Source: Vibrio penaeicida
GTDB lineage: Bacteria > Pseudomonadota > Gammaproteobacteria > Enterobacterales > Vibrionaceae
Direction of reading: 5' to 3'
Length of the DNA: 64,000 nucleotides
NCBI RefSeq assembly: GCF_002933855.1
Contig: NZ_BFAQ01000012.1
Span: forward strand, 118,245-182,244
The first letter of the stretch is position 1; each line of letters begins with the position of its first letter. The position numbers were made by a program, and so were the translations under genes. Shown piece by piece: positions 1 to 9,377 of this stretch. A model generated the notes under the pieces. The model worked only from the letters and a program-made list of their open reading frames with translations, was not told where the DNA came from and did no database searches.

Positions 1-519
1 ATGGCACGCTCTAACAAGGTGCAATCGGTCGTTACACCACTTCTTGATGTTATGCAGACGATGCCTGCATTCGTTTATCTCATTCCTGTCGTTATGCTTT
101 TGGGTATTGGTAAAATCCCGGGTCTTATTGCCGTAATTATTTACGCGATACCACCCGTTATTAGGCTAACCAATCTCGGTATCCGTCTTGTGGATAGCGA
201 AGTGTTGGAAGCGGCTACAGCCTTTGGTGCGAACCGCTCTCAACGTTTATGGGGAGTTCAGCTTCCGCTAGCGATGCCAACAATTATGGCCGGTATTAAC
301 CAAACCATCATGATGGCACTTTCAATGGTGGTTATCGCTTCGATGATAGGGGTTAAAGGATTGGGTCAACCTGTTCTTAAGTCGATTACCAACCAGTACT
401 TCACTTTAGGGCTTCTGAACGGCTTTGCCATCGTTGCCTTGGCCATTCTGTTTGACCGATCTTCACAAGCTTATGCAAAACGTACCCAAGCACACCTAGG
501 AGGGCTTAAGCATGACTAA
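1..519 (+). CDS. proW: Glycine betaine/proline ABC transporter permease ProW, 5'-truncated by the window
   Basis: Inner-membrane permease subunit of an osmoprotectant ABC importer; only the C-terminal 172 residues are here. The visible part holds several hydrophobic segments and the cytoplasmic EAA loop (around EAATAFGANRSQRLWGVQLP, residues 70-90) that docks on the ATPase. ProW proteins are normally about 280-350 residues, so the ATG at base 1 is probably internal and the gene starts outside the window. It overlaps the downstream proV by 8 bases, which indicates translational coupling. The family call is firm. The exact substrate (glycine betaine, proline betaine or choline) is inferred from the family only. 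Confidence 0.88.
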   Translation: MARSNKVQSVVTPLLDVMQTMPAFVYLIPVVMLLGIGKIPGLIAVIIYAIPPVIRLTNLGIRLVDSEVLEAATAFGANRSQRLWGVQLPLAMPTIMAGINQTIMMALSMVVIASMIGVKGLGQPVLKSITNQYFTLGLLNGFAIVALAILFDRSSQAYAKRTQAHLGGLKHD

Positions 520-1738
520 GCCACTCATCGAAATCAGCGATTTGTCGAAAGTTTTTGGCTCTAACCCAATGTCTGTGGTTAAGCGAGTTGAAAATGGTGA
601 TTCAAAAGACGACATCTTAGCGGAAACCGGTCACACCGTTGGTTTAAGAGACATCAACCTTAAGATCAACAAAGGCGAGATATTCGTCATTATGGGGTTA
701 TCTGGGTCGGGTAAATCCACACTTATTCGTCACTTCAACCGACTGATTGACCCTACACAAGGGAAGATCATGGTAGAAGGCATCGATGTGATGAGCTTAG
801 ATACCAAAGAATTAGAAGACTTCCGTAGGCATAAAATGTCGATGGTTTTCCAGCGTTTTGGTTTATTGCCCCACAGAACCGTTGTTGATAACGTCGCTTA
901 CGGTTTGGAAGTACAGAAAGTTGATAAAGCACAACGTATCGATAAAGCCACTGAATGGCTAGAAACCGTTGGCTTAAAAGGGTACGAAAAGCAGTATCCT
1001 GCCCAGCTTTCTGGTGGTCAGCAGCAGCGTGTTGGTTTGGCTCGCGCGTTATGTACCGATGCTGAAATCTTGCTGATGGATGAGGCTTTCTCTGCACTCG
1101 ATCCGTTGATTCGTAGTGAAATGCAAGATCAGCTTATTGAATTACAAGAAAAATTGCACAAAACCATCATCTTCATTACTCATGATTTGGATGAGGCACT
1201 TCGCCTTGGCGATCGTATCGCTATTCTAAAGGATGGCGTGCTCGTGCAAGAAGGTGCGCCAGAGGAAATTCTTCTGCACCCAGCAGATGAATACGTTGAA
1301 GCCTTCGTAAAAGACGTTAACCGTGCTCGTGCGCTAACCGTGGAAACCGTGATGCAGCCGCCGGCTTATCGTGTTTCTGCCAAAACGATCGAAGAAGCAC
1401 TCATTCAAATGAAACAGCTTAAGAATGAATATGCTTACCACGTAACGGATGAAGGCTATCAAGGTTTACTAACCCAAGAAGGTTTGAAAGACGCTGCTGC
1501 TATGAAGGACAGAACCGACATTTGTGAAGAAATCTACGAATCGGTGCCTTCTATATCTCCAGATGCCATTATCGAAGAAGTACTTCCAGAAACGATGTGT
1601 TGTGATTATTCACTGCCAGTTGTTGATGATGAAGGCAATCTGAAGGGAGAATTAGAGCGAAGCGCAGTTGCCGATATTTTTTCAGAAGCGTCTGAAGAAA
1701 ATGGGTTACAAGAACGCAAGTTAGCTGTGAACCTCTAA
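512..1738 (+). CDS. proV: Glycine betaine/proline ABC transporter ATP-binding protein ProV
   Basis: ATPase that powers osmolyte uptake with ProW. The 408 residues match ProV, longer than a bare ABC ATPase because of a C-terminal CBS-like regulatory region. Visible motifs are Walker A GLSGSGKST near residue 70, Q-loop VFQRFGLLPH near 113, signature LSGGQQQR near 167, Walker B ILLMDEAFSALDP near 188 and the switch His in FITHDLDEA near 222. The tail from about residue 280 is the CBS-like part that senses ionic strength in related transporters. It overlaps proW, and a strong hairpin terminator follows 46 bases after the stop. The order W-V places the periplasmic binding protein gene upstream, outside the window. 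Confidence 0.93.
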   Translation: MTKPLIEISDLSKVFGSNPMSVVKRVENGDSKDDILAETGHTVGLRDINLKINKGEIFVIMGLSGSGKSTLIRHFNRLIDPTQGKIMVEGIDVMSLDTKELEDFRRHKMSMVFQRFGLLPHRTVVDNVAYGLEVQKVDKAQRIDKATEWLETVGLKGYEKQYPAQLSGGQQQRVGLARALCTDAEILLMDEAFSALDPLIRSEMQDQLIELQEKLHKTIIFITHDLDEALRLGDRIAILKDGVLVQEGAPEEILLHPADEYVEAFVKDVNRARALTVETVMQPPAYRVSAKTIEEALIQMKQLKNEYAYHVTDEGYQGLLTQEGLKDAAAMKDRTDICEEIYESVPSISPDAIIEEVLPETMCCDYSLPVVDDEGNLKGELERSAVADIFSEASEENGLQERKLAVNL

Positions 1739-1784
1739 CTGTTCGTTCAGGTACATTTTTAATGTTCTAACGTTTTAAGATTAA

Positions 1785-1811
1785 GCCGACGCATTTGTGT
1801 CGGCTTTTTTT
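1785..1811 (+). terminator. Rho-independent terminator of proVW
   Basis: Six-base-pair GC-rich stem GCCGAC/GTCGGC with an eight-base loop, followed at once by seven Ts. It lies 46 bases after the proV stop and ends the osmolyte operon. Confidence 0.9.
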
Positions 1812-1922
1812 CGTATCTCAAAAATGCAAAAAAATTCTTTGGCGAACGTAATTGTTCCAAATTCCGGTCTATATTTGTATTGATAAGTTTATTATGGAAA
1901 GCTTATATAGACGAGGGCGAGG

Positions 1923-2804
1923 ATGTATTCAAATATTTACAAAACAGCCTTAAACACCCTTCCGGATGGTGTCTTGATCACAGACAGTACACGAGCTGTC
2001 ATTTATTCGAATGCCCGATTTGCACAAATGTGGGGTATTCCGGATCAGATTATCCAAACCAAAGATGACGATCAAATGTTGGACTTTGTTATTGGCCAAC
2101 TCGAAGATCCCAGCGCGTTTATTTCTGAAGTTAACCGGCTTTATGATTCACTTGAAGATTCACAGGACTTCCTAAAATTCAAAAATGGCAGAACGTTTAT
2201 GCGTCGCAGCCAACCCTATGAAGACGACAATATGGGGCAAGGAAGAATTTGGGTATTTTCCGATGTCAGCAAACTTTTAGAGTTAGATCAAATCGCGTAT
2301 GTAGATTCCTTAACGGGGCTACATAACCGAAGGATGCTGGATGAAATGAGCCAAAGCTTGTTTGATCGCTTTCTACAGTCTAAAAAGTCGTCTTGTATTG
2401 TTTTGTTCGATTTAGATGGATTTAAAGAGATTAACGATAATTTTGGGCATCAAACGGGTGACAAGCTACTGTGGCTTTTAGCCAAAGCAATAGATGAAAC
2501 ATTGCGATCGAAAGACATTGCTTTTCGTCATGGAGGCGATGAATTTTGTCTTGTGCTGAAAGCAACCGGTGTTGCAAGCGTAGAGGGTGTGATGCAAAGG
2601 TTATACACCGCATTTGAACAATTGCAGAAAGAAACGCTAAACCTCCCAAGTCCGATCAGTTTTTCAGGGGGATGCGTTTGTTTTGATGCAAAAGATAACT
2701 CCCCAAGAGATGCCTTGGCACGTGCTGATGTGCTGCTTTATCAAGCGAAAAAGCAAGGTAAAGGCAAGATCATTTATGGAGATTGTGTTCGCTGCGCGTC
2801 ATGA
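1923..2804 (+). CDS. PAS-GGDEF diguanylate cyclase
   Basis: Predicted to make cyclic di-GMP from two GTP. Residues about 5-120 form a PAS-like sensor (NTLPDGVLITDSTRAVIYSN) with no membrane segment, so the enzyme should be cytosolic. Residues about 130-290 form the GGDEF domain. The active-site motif RHGGDEF near residue 202 is intact, and an RxxD inhibitory site (RSKD) sits five residues before it, so product feedback inhibition is likely. There is no EAL domain. The ATG at 1923 follows a GAGGG sequence. The gene ends tail-to-tail with the next gene, overlapping by six bases. The signal sensed by the PAS domain cannot be told from sequence. Confidence 0.92.
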   Translation: MYSNIYKTALNTLPDGVLITDSTRAVIYSNARFAQMWGIPDQIIQTKDDDQMLDFVIGQLEDPSAFISEVNRLYDSLEDSQDFLKFKNGRTFMRRSQPYEDDNMGQGRIWVFSDVSKLLELDQIAYVDSLTGLHNRRMLDEMSQSLFDRFLQSKKSSCIVLFDLDGFKEINDNFGHQTGDKLLWLLAKAIDETLRSKDIAFRHGGDEFCLVLKATGVASVEGVMQRLYTAFEQLQKETLNLPSPISFSGGCVCFDAKDNSPRDALARADVLLYQAKKQGKGKIIYGDCVRCAS

Positions 2805-3401
2805 TTTTCTTAGAATAATGGTGAAATCTTCTTCCATGTAATCGTCAATCACTTGTACCTCATCGGTTAGTTGACGACATATTGAAATAACATCGCTCAG
2901 ATTATGGGCTTTGAGTAGCCGATCTTCTCGAAAGTATTCACTGTTTAGCAGATTGAATCCAAACGCCTCGTTGCTGGCTTTATATCCGGCATATATGGCT
3001 TTTTGAAGATAATGTTTGTCGCTGCTTTGGTAGTTGAGTGAGCCTGAAGCAATGGCGATATCGTGCTTTGGCAGCTTCATTTGGGAAAAATTACCATGCT
3101 GGAAGTGCATGGTGTTACTTGCTTCTAATTTAGCCTGCTTAATAAAGCTTTTATGAAAGTCGACGCCAGTATAGTGCTTTAAGCGTTGCTTTACGTTCAG
3201 AAAATGGGCAAGGTCGCCATAACCACATCCCAAGTCTAGAACAGACTTGTTTTGAAAGTCCAATTCGCGTTCAAATACTGTAAACCGCGTAAATTGCGAT
3301 TGTTCGCTACTCCAACCCAAAATCCTTGCAGGATCGTGATGCCATTGCTTTTCTCGATCTGAGTGATAAAAATAAACATTTAAGCGTTCAAGAAAATTCA
3401 C
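2799..3401 (-). CDS. Class I SAM-dependent methyltransferase
   Basis: A 200-residue Rossmann-fold methyltransferase. The SAM-binding motif I is VLDLGCGYGDLAHFL near residue 55, followed by the acidic end of strand 2 in YTGVDFHKSFI. No extra substrate domain is visible, so the methyl acceptor is unknown. The chosen start is a GTG (MNFLERLNVYFYHSD), since no ATG lies upstream of the conserved fold. The only nearby Shine-Dalgarno-like sequence is weak. It is convergent with the diguanylate cyclase and overlaps its 3' end by six bases. It is divergent from the TauD-like gene. Confidence 0.78.
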   Translation of the reverse strand: MNFLERLNVYFYHSDREKQWHHDPARILGWSSEQSQFTRFTVFERELDFQNKSVLDLGCGYGDLAHFLNVKQRLKHYTGVDFHKSFIKQAKLEASNTMHFQHGNFSQMKLPKHDIAIASGSLNYQSSDKHYLQKAIYAGYKASNEAFGFNLLNSEYFREDRLLKAHNLSDVISICRQLTDEVQVIDDYMEEDFTIILRKS

Positions 3402-3579
3402 GTTTGTCCGGTCTAGTATTGTATGTGAAATGTGTAAACAGGGTTGCAGTACTCAGCCAATCTACGCGAGCCAATGGAGCTAGTGTAGGTTAGGGGTATG
3501 CTAACACTCCGATATTCTTAGGGTATAGCTGTTTTTAACCTGTACGGCAACAAGGAAATTTAAGGAAACGAATCGTCAA

Positions 3580-4395
3580 ATGATTGAAATAGAGCCTCTA
3601 ACACCACACATTGGCGCCAGAATTCATGGCTTAACACTGTCTCAATGCAGTGATGACGAATTTGAAATGCTATATCAAGCATTCTTGCAGCATCAAGTTG
3701 TCTTTCTAGAAAACCAAACGTTATCACCAGAGCAGCATTTGAATTTGGCATCACGTTTTGGAGAGTTAGAGCCTGTCCATCCATTCTTCCCAAACGTTGC
3801 AAGCCACCACCAAGTGAGCGTGATAGAAACAACGAAAGGCAATGCACCTTTCGAGAGCCTTTGGCATACCGATCTTACATGGAGAAAGCGCCCGTCTAAG
3901 TGTTCTTTGCTGCATGCCCAGCATCTTCCACAATGTGGTGGTGATACCATTTGGTGTTCCATGAGCTCGGTATATGAATCATTGAGCTTGGATCTAAGGC
4001 AAAAGTTGAAATCGTTTACAGCGACGCATTCCTTGGTAGCTTTTGAAGATATTGATCCTGATCTTGTTGAATTGGATTGGCATAAAGATGTGGTGAAAAC
4101 CTCAGAAGAGAATCCACCTGTCATTCACCCAGTTGTCGTAACCCACCCTGAAACAGGTAAAGAGACTCTCTACATTAATGAGCAGTTTACACGCTCTATA
4201 AATGAACTCGACCGCAGTGAAAGCCAAGCGCTCCTAAATGAATTGTTTTCAGTCGCAAGACAACCTGAGTTTCAGGTGCGATTTAAATGGAGCAATAACG
4301 CAATGGCGATTTGGGACAACCGAATTACTCAGCATTATGCTGTGATTGATTATGGTGATACGCCGAGAAAGTTACACCGAGTGACGGTGACTTAA
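3580..4395 (+). CDS. TauD/TfdA-family Fe(II)/2-oxoglutarate dioxygenase
   Basis: Fe(II)- and 2-oxoglutarate-dependent dioxygenase of the taurine dioxygenase family, 271 residues, close to the usual size. The iron facial triad is visible as HTD in LWHTDLTWRKRPS (near residue 95) and a distal His in RITQHYAVIDY (near 252). A C-terminal Arg in RKLHRVTV is positioned to bind 2-oxoglutarate. Family members hydroxylate taurine, alkylsulfonates, sulfate esters or aromatic ethers. No sulfonate ABC transporter lies beside it, so taurine is only one possibility. In a window rich in sulfated-glycan genes a sulfur-scavenging role is plausible but unproven. Confidence 0.85.
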   Translation: MIEIEPLTPHIGARIHGLTLSQCSDDEFEMLYQAFLQHQVVFLENQTLSPEQHLNLASRFGELEPVHPFFPNVASHHQVSVIETTKGNAPFESLWHTDLTWRKRPSKCSLLHAQHLPQCGGDTIWCSMSSVYESLSLDLRQKLKSFTATHSLVAFEDIDPDLVELDWHKDVVKTSEENPPVIHPVVVTHPETGKETLYINEQFTRSINELDRSESQALLNELFSVARQPEFQVRFKWSNNAMAIWDNRITQHYAVIDYGDTPRKLHRVTVT

Positions 4396-4515
4396 CCTTA
4401 TTGAGTGCTTTGCAATCAAATAAACCAATATAAACACAATTGACAACCTAAAGTATGGATAATTGATCTTGTTTTAATATAACATTCGGCTCCCTTGTCA
4501 ATTGCTAGCTGATTC

Positions 4516-5145
4516 ATGATTGATTTATCCATACTTCCGGTGTATTTAACAGCGGTTCTCGCCTTACTTTTGATCCCTGGTCCTGACATGTTGCTTATAG
4601 CGACCTCAAGTATGAGCTATGGTCGGAAAGTTGGGCTTTTTGCCAGTTTAGGAAATGCAACTTCTGGCTTGATTCTAACGCTTTTAGCGGCAATGGGGGT
4701 ATCGGCTCTTATTGCGATGAACCCGTTGTCACTATCGGCGCTTAACCTAATTGGCGGGATTTATCTGCTTAAGATGGGTTGGGACTGCGTAAAGTCGAAT
4801 GTGTCCGAGACACCAGACTTGGATGATCGTAGTAAAATGGCGACTACCTTTTACCAACGCGCTCTCCTCAGTAACTTGTTAAACCCGAAAGCTTTGATGT
4901 TTTTTGTACTGTTTTTGCCTCAGTTTGTATCGGGAAAAATAGAAGCCAGTTCTGGTGAGCAAATGATGGCACTCGGATTTCTTCTTAATGTACTTGGGCT
5001 CTCTTTTAACCTTGTTCTGGTTGGGCTGGCTGGTACGCTTGGAAAATCTTTAATTGCTAGTAAGAAATTCAGACTCTATCAACATAAAGTCATGGGCGGT
5101 GTTTTTGTCTTGCTTGGCATATGGATGCTTGGTCAGCTTCTTTGA
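4516..5145 (+). CDS. LysE/RhtB-family amino-acid exporter
   Basis: A 209-residue inner-membrane protein with about six hydrophobic segments. The family hallmark is the N-terminal LLLIPGPDMLLIATSSMSYGR with its conserved PGPD. A second typical stretch is LLNPKALMFFVLFLPQF near residue 130. Members export amino acids such as homoserine, threonine or lysine by proton antiport. It stands alone, with no regulator next to it, so the substrate is open. The ATG at 4516 gives a normal family N-terminus although no clear Shine-Dalgarno precedes it. Confidence 0.87.
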   Translation: MIDLSILPVYLTAVLALLLIPGPDMLLIATSSMSYGRKVGLFASLGNATSGLILTLLAAMGVSALIAMNPLSLSALNLIGGIYLLKMGWDCVKSNVSETPDLDDRSKMATTFYQRALLSNLLNPKALMFFVLFLPQFVSGKIEASSGEQMMALGFLLNVLGLSFNLVLVGLAGTLGKSLIASKKFRLYQHKVMGGVFVLLGIWMLGQLL

Positions 5146-5188
5146 TATGACTTAGGCATAGGGTTAGCCTGAGAAAATAGGGTGAATT

Positions 5189-5220
5189 AAAAACAAAAAA
5201 TGCCGATGAATTCATCGGCA
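5189..5220 (-). terminator. Terminator of kduI
   Basis: A perfect 20-base palindrome TGCCGATGAATTCATCGGCA at 5201-5220. Read on the minus strand it is followed by TTTTTTGTTTTT, so it ends kduI transcripts. On the plus strand no T-run follows, so it is unlikely to terminate the LysE-type gene efficiently. Confidence 0.85.
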
Positions 5221-5305
5221 AAGGCAAGATATAACACGTTACAACTTACAGCTAAGGCTACCCATTTTTTGAGGGGACGAAAATGGGCAGCAACAGGAAA
5301 AATGC

Positions 5306-6142
5306 TTATCTAATATCTTCTACAGCGATGTGGTCCATATCGGTGAACGTTTGATTTTCTCCAACCATGCCCCAGATGAACGTATAAGCCTGTGTGCCGA
5401 CGCCAGAATGGATTGACCAACTCGGTGAAATTACCGCTTGCTCATTATGAACCAGCATGTGACGTGTTTCTTGTGGCTCACCCATAAAGTGGAAAACAGC
5501 CGCGTCTTTATCCATGTTGAAATAGAAATACACTTCCATACGACGGTCGTGAGTATGGCACGGCATCGTATTCCACAAACTGTTCTCTTCAAGTTTTGTT
5601 AAACCCATGAGTAGCTGACACGTTGGCAGAACATCCGGCACAATGTACTTGTAAATGGTACGTTTGTTACTGGTTGCAGCGTCACCTAGCGTTACTGGAG
5701 CCGCTTCTTCTAGCGTGACTTTTTTGTTTGGGTAATGCGTGTGTGCTGGTGCGCAGTTGTAGTAAAACTTGGCTGGGTTCGCAGCATCTGTACTAGAAAA
5801 GGTGACTTCTTTTGCGCCTTGCCCAATGTACAACGCTTCTTGGTGGTTAATAGTGTAGCTTTCACCATCAACAACAATCACGCCATCACCACCTACGTTG
5901 ATTAAGCCCAACTCTCTACGCTGAAGAAAGTAGTCCACACCGATTTGCTCACCTAAAGCCGGATCGAGTGCTACCTCTTGACCGACAGGTTGAACACCGC
6001 CAAAAATAATTCTGTCGATGTGGCTGTAGGTCATCGTCAATTGATCCGCTACGAAGATGTTTTCAACCAAAAACTCGTCACGCAACTGCTGTGTTCCTAG
6101 TGTTTTCGCGTGTTCACTGTGAATAGCTTGACGTACTTCCAT
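5306..6142 (-). CDS. kduI: 5-keto-4-deoxyuronate isomerase (4-deoxy-L-threo-5-hexosulose-uronate ketol-isomerase)
   Basis: Isomerises 5-keto-4-deoxyuronate, the product of unsaturated uronate ring opening, to 2,5-diketo-3-deoxygluconate, the substrate of KduD. The 278-residue length and cupin fold match KduI. Visible family features are the start [20 protein letters not shown], the segment [14 protein letters not shown] and metal-binding residues around [18 protein letters not shown] (near residue 190-208), where His/His/Glu coordinate zinc in the family. No signal peptide, so cytosolic. The upstream region carries a copy of the shared 15-bp operator about 90 bases before the start, and it has its own terminator. 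The call is very secure. Confidence 0.97.
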   Translation of the reverse strand: MEVRQAIHSEHAKTLGTQQLRDEFLVENIFVADQLTMTYSHIDRIIFGGVQPVGQEVALDPALGEQIGVDYFLQRRELGLINVGGDGVIVVDGESYTINHQEALYIGQGAKEVTFSSTDAANPAKFYYNCAPAHTHYPNKKVTLEEAAPVTLGDAATSNKRTIYKYIVPDVLPTCQLLMGLTKLEENSLWNTMPCHTHDRRMEVYFYFNMDKDAAVFHFMGEPQETRHMLVHNEQAVISPSWSIHSGVGTQAYTFIWGMVGENQTFTDMDHIAVEDIR

Positions 6143-6233
6143 TCTCTACTTCTCTCTTGTTTCAATTGAAAGGAAGGCAATACCTCCCTAGAAGAATGCC
6201 ACCTTATCACTGACCTATCTGTGAATAAATTTT

Positions 6234-6248
6234 TGAAACGCTATTTTA
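6234..6248 (+). promoter_or_regulatory. KdgR-like operator copy 1 (kduI)
   Basis: TGAAACGCTATTTTA, a match to the window-wide consensus TGAAAYGNYGTTTTA. It lies about 90 bases upstream of the kduI start. The left arm is canonical and the right arm is degenerate. Confidence 0.6.
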
Positions 6249-6289
6249 TAATCACCGTCACATAATTTAACTTGTCTAGTAAAAATAAA

Positions 6290-6304
6290 TGAAACAGCTT
6301 TTTA
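6290..6304 (+). promoter_or_regulatory. KdgR-like operator copy 2 (sulP-galT)
   Basis: TGAAACAGCTTTTTA followed by AAAATG, the same flank seen at the GH88 and 63.5-kb copies. It lies about 150 bases upstream of the sulP start. Confidence 0.6.
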
Positions 6305-6451
6305 AAAATGTTGTTGGTATGGTTTTTCTTCGTATAATGAGCGAAAAGCAGCCTAAGCTCTGAATGGAAAACCCCCATAACGAAAAAAGGCATTGTATGA
6401 ATTTTTTTGGGCAAGTTCTGCCAGAATGAAAATGAAGTAGCGAGAGCGAAA

Positions 6452-8116
6452 ATGAACAGTTTGGCTTGGTTAATTCAGAAGTGTTGCCCGTTTATAAAAT
6501 GGGCGAAGGGAGTCACACTCTCTACACTTAGAGCGGACTTTTGGGCTGGTTTAACGGGTGCCATCATCGTGCTGCCACAGGGCGTCGCTTACGCCATGAT
6601 CGCTGGGCTTCCACCTGAATATGGGCTTTATACTGCGATTATTCCAGCCATTATTGCCGCGTTATTTGGATCATCTCAACATCTAATCTCAGGTCCTACT
6701 GCTGCGCTTTCTGTCATTGTATTCACCACCATTAGTCAGTTTGCTGCACCTGGTAGTGCGCTATATATCCAGTTGGCTATCACGCTCACACTGTGTGCTG
6801 GCATCCTTCAGCTGGCGTTTGGGTTACTTCGTTTTGGGGCAGTGGTGAACTTTGTCTCACATTCGGTTGTACTAGGCTTTACCGCCGGTGCGGCTGTGGT
6901 CATCAGCGCCAGCCAAATCAAACATCTACTTGGGCTGAACTATGCGTCTGGCACAACTGCGATTGAAAATCTCTCGCTTGGCTTTCAGCACGCCTCTGAT
7001 TTTCATTTAGCATCTTTGCTTATTGGTTTTGTTACCATTTTAACGTGCGTGGTTTTGAAGGAGCTGTGGTCAAAGCTCCCGCATATGCTTATCGCTATAC
7101 TCGTCTCCATGGGGTTGGCGTATAGCATGAACAACGCGGGGTTCGAAATTCAGCTGGTGGGTGAGGTGTCATCTGGGCTACCAGTATTTTCTGTCCCAAA
7201 TTTAAGTAATGTACCCTTCGAATCTATGCTGAGCGGCATTGTGGCAGTTGCGCTGCTGGGGTTGGTAGAAGCCATATCCATTGCTCGCTCGGTTGCACTG
7301 AAATCCAAACAGCACATAGACAGCAATCAAGAATTCATTGGGCAGGGGCTATCCAATATTGCAGGATCATTTTTCTCCTGTTACGTGTCGTCGGGTTCGT
7401 TTACCAGAAGTGGGGTTAACTTCAGTAGCGGAGCGAAAACGCCACTGGCCGCCGTTTTTGCGGGCCTCTTCCTAGCGGTCATTATGGTCTTTTTTGCTCA
7501 ATACGCTGCTTATATTCCTATTGCAGGTATGGCAGGCATTCTATTGGTTGTAGCGTTCAACCTCATTGATGTTCCCCATATAGCCGACATCATCCGCCAC
7601 GACAAAAAAGAAGCGGTTGTTCTGCTGCTTACTTGTATTGCTGCGATGACAATGCACTTGGAACTGTCCATTTATGTTGGCGTTGGAGCATCGTTATTTT
7701 TCTACTTACGCCGAACATCACGACCTGTTGTGGACTATCTGGATAATGAAGATCTAGCCATAGATAGAGAAATCTCGGGTTTGGTGCAGGTTGTTCGCAT
7801 CAACGGTTCCATATTTTTTGGCAGCGTTCAGCATCTCCATAGCGAACTGCAAAGTATTACCGTACCTAACGTGATCATCTTAGGGCGAGGGATTAATTTT
7901 ATTGACCACCTAGGCGTTAGGATGCTCGCGGAATTTTCTCAATCCTCAGGGAAACAAGTCTTCTTTTGTCGCTTTAAAAATGCACCGCGGGAGCACCTAC
8001 TTAAAGGGGATAAGGTGTTCAACGAACGGCAGTTTTACCCAAGTCTGACCCGATTAACGTCTGAATTCTCTTCGATTATTGACCAGTCTCATCGAAATAC
8101 GCAGGTTCACATTTAA
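6452..8116 (+). CDS. SulP-family sulfate/anion permease with STAS domain
   Basis: Inner-membrane anion transporter of the SLC26/SulP family, with about 10-14 hydrophobic segments (residues 25-420) and a C-terminal cytosolic STAS domain (about 430-540). The family signature GAIIVLPQGVAYAMIAGLPP follows the first hydrophobic stretch and leads into PEYGLYTAIIPAIIAALFGSS. The reading frame runs up to a TTG at 6407, but the ATG at 6452 preceded by GAGAG is the better start (554 residues). It directly abuts galT and shares its promoter region with kduI. In a sulfated-glycan regulon it may move sulfate released by the cytosolic sulfatases, or bicarbonate or an organic acid; direction and substrate are inference. 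Confidence 0.9.
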   Translation: MNSLAWLIQKCCPFIKWAKGVTLSTLRADFWAGLTGAIIVLPQGVAYAMIAGLPPEYGLYTAIIPAIIAALFGSSQHLISGPTAALSVIVFTTISQFAAPGSALYIQLAITLTLCAGILQLAFGLLRFGAVVNFVSHSVVLGFTAGAAVVISASQIKHLLGLNYASGTTAIENLSLGFQHASDFHLASLLIGFVTILTCVVLKELWSKLPHMLIAILVSMGLAYSMNNAGFEIQLVGEVSSGLPVFSVPNLSNVPFESMLSGIVAVALLGLVEAISIARSVALKSKQHIDSNQEFIGQGLSNIAGSFFSCYVSSGSFTRSGVNFSSGAKTPLAAVFAGLFLAVIMVFFAQYAAYIPIAGMAGILLVVAFNLIDVPHIADIIRHDKKEAVVLLLTCIAAMTMHLELSIYVGVGASLFFYLRRTSRPVVDYLDNEDLAIDREISGLVQVVRINGSIFFGSVQHLHSELQSITVPNVIILGRGINFIDHLGVRMLAEFSQSSGKQVFFCRFKNAPREHLLKGDKVFNERQFYPSLTRLTSEFSSIIDQSHRNTQVHI

Positions 8117-9178
8117 ATGGAAGCAGTAATGAACGAAATGTTCTCCGAATTTGATGCTACCGAGCATCCGCACCGACGATTTAACCCGCTAACGCAAGAG
8201 TGGGTGTTGGTTTCACCCCATCGCGCTAAACGCCCATGGCAAGGTCAGCAGGAAGAACAAGGGCAGGAAAGGCTACCCAGTTATGAGGCTGAGTGTTTTC
8301 TTTGTCCGACTAACGTGCGGATAAGTGGTGACAAGAATCCAGATTACGCAGGAACGTTTGTATTTAAAAACGATTTCGCTGCGTTAACACAAGATGTTCC
8401 TTTTGCCGACACGTCAAGCGATCCACTGTTTAAATTACAAAGCGCGACGGGCGAGAGCCGAGTGATTTGTTTCTCGCCAGACCACAGCAAAACGCTGCCT
8501 GAACTTTCAGTAACAGCGATTGAAAAGATCATTGATACGTGGAACGAGCAGCTTAGAGAGCTAGGTAAAACCTACGCTTGGGTACAAGTTTTTGAGAACA
8601 AAGGTGCCACTATGGGGTGCTCTCAGCCACACCCGCATGGTCAAGTTTGGGCGAACAGTTTCATTCCTACTCATGTAGCGAAAAAAGATCGATCACAGCG
8701 CGAGTATTTCATTCAGTATGGATCCGTGATGCTTCACGATTATGTTCAGCGCGAACTGATTTCAAAGGAACGCATTGTCGTTGAAACCGAGCATTGGGTA
8801 GGTCTGGTGCCTTACTGGGCAGGTTGGCCATTCGAAACCATGTTGTTGCCGAAAGCGATAACCCATTGTCTGACGGCTATTTCTGGAGAACAAAAAGAAG
8901 ATTTAGCAGTCGCGATAAAAGAGTTAACCAGCCGATACGACAATTTGTTCCAGTGTTCGTTCCCATATTCTATGGGGTGGCACGGCGCGCCAGAACAATC
9001 CGAAAACCCTGAACACTGGCAAGTTCACGCGCTCTTTTACCCTCCGCTGTTGCGAAGTGCATCGGTAAGAAAATTCATGGTGGGGTACGAAATGATGGCA
9101 GAAAGCCAGCGAGACTTAACGCCGGAACAAGCGGCAGAGAAATTGAGAGCGGTAAGCGCGACGCATTACTTATCCTGA
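8117..9178 (+). CDS. galT: Galactose-1-phosphate uridylyltransferase
   Basis: Leloir-pathway enzyme: UDP-glucose + galactose-1-phosphate give UDP-galactose + glucose-1-phosphate. The 353 residues match GalT. The catalytic HPH triad is visible in [14 protein letters not shown] near residue 170, where the second His is uridylylated in the family. Zinc-site cysteines appear in ECFLCPTN near residue 55, and YSMGWHGAP near 278 is the typical C-terminal motif. The start abuts the sulP stop; a second ATG at 8129 is possible. There is no galK, galE or galM next to it. Gal-1-P may instead come from the GH112 phosphorylase at 26.6 kb, which seems to be under the same operator. Confidence 0.96.
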   Translation: MEAVMNEMFSEFDATEHPHRRFNPLTQEWVLVSPHRAKRPWQGQQEEQGQERLPSYEAECFLCPTNVRISGDKNPDYAGTFVFKNDFAALTQDVPFADTSSDPLFKLQSATGESRVICFSPDHSKTLPELSVTAIEKIIDTWNEQLRELGKTYAWVQVFENKGATMGCSQPHPHGQVWANSFIPTHVAKKDRSQREYFIQYGSVMLHDYVQRELISKERIVVETEHWVGLVPYWAGWPFETMLLPKAITHCLTAISGEQKEDLAVAIKELTSRYDNLFQCSFPYSMGWHGAPEQSENPEHWQVHALFYPPLLRSASVRKFMVGYEMMAESQRDLTPEQAAEKLRAVSATHYLS

Positions 9179-9287
9179 ACGGAGACTGCTTAGCGTCGAA
9201 CCTACGATCTCTAATGTATTTGATAGAGAAACGTTAATAATTTAATCACATATCCGTTATTTATATTTTTTTGCCTAAAAACTCGAA

Positions 9288-9302
9288 TGAAACGTCGTTT
9301 CA
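9288..9302 (+). promoter_or_regulatory. KdgR-like operator copy 3 (kduD), perfect palindrome
   Basis: TGAAACGTCGTTTCA, seven-base perfect arms around one base, within AA-ATGAAAC...GTTTCAATAT context. It is 76 bases upstream of kduD and is the best copy in the window. From memory it closely resembles the KdgR box of pectin-degrading enterobacteria. Confidence 0.75.
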
Positions 9303-9377
9303 ATATGAAATCTTCCAAATTCATTTGTTTTTATGAATGCATGAGAATCGGATAACTATAAAAATAGGAAGAAGAAC

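Larger units (their letters stand above)
6143..6451. promoter_or_regulatory. Divergent kduI / sulP promoter region
   Basis: About 300 AT-rich bases between the divergent kduI and sulP starts with no supported gene. It holds two copies of the regulon operator, at 6234-6248 (kduI side) and 6290-6304 (sulP side), 41 bases apart, so each direction may have its own site. Exact -10/-35 boxes could not be placed with confidence. Confidence 0.6.

Noticed and set aside
1-519. The first ORF as a complete short permease starting at base 1
   Set aside because: ProW proteins are much longer and the ATG coincides with the window edge, so it is treated as truncated.
6203-6230. TTATCAC...GTGAATAA as a CRP site before kduI
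   Set aside because: The arms are in the reverse order of the CRP consensus (GTGA-N6-TCAC), so it does not fit.
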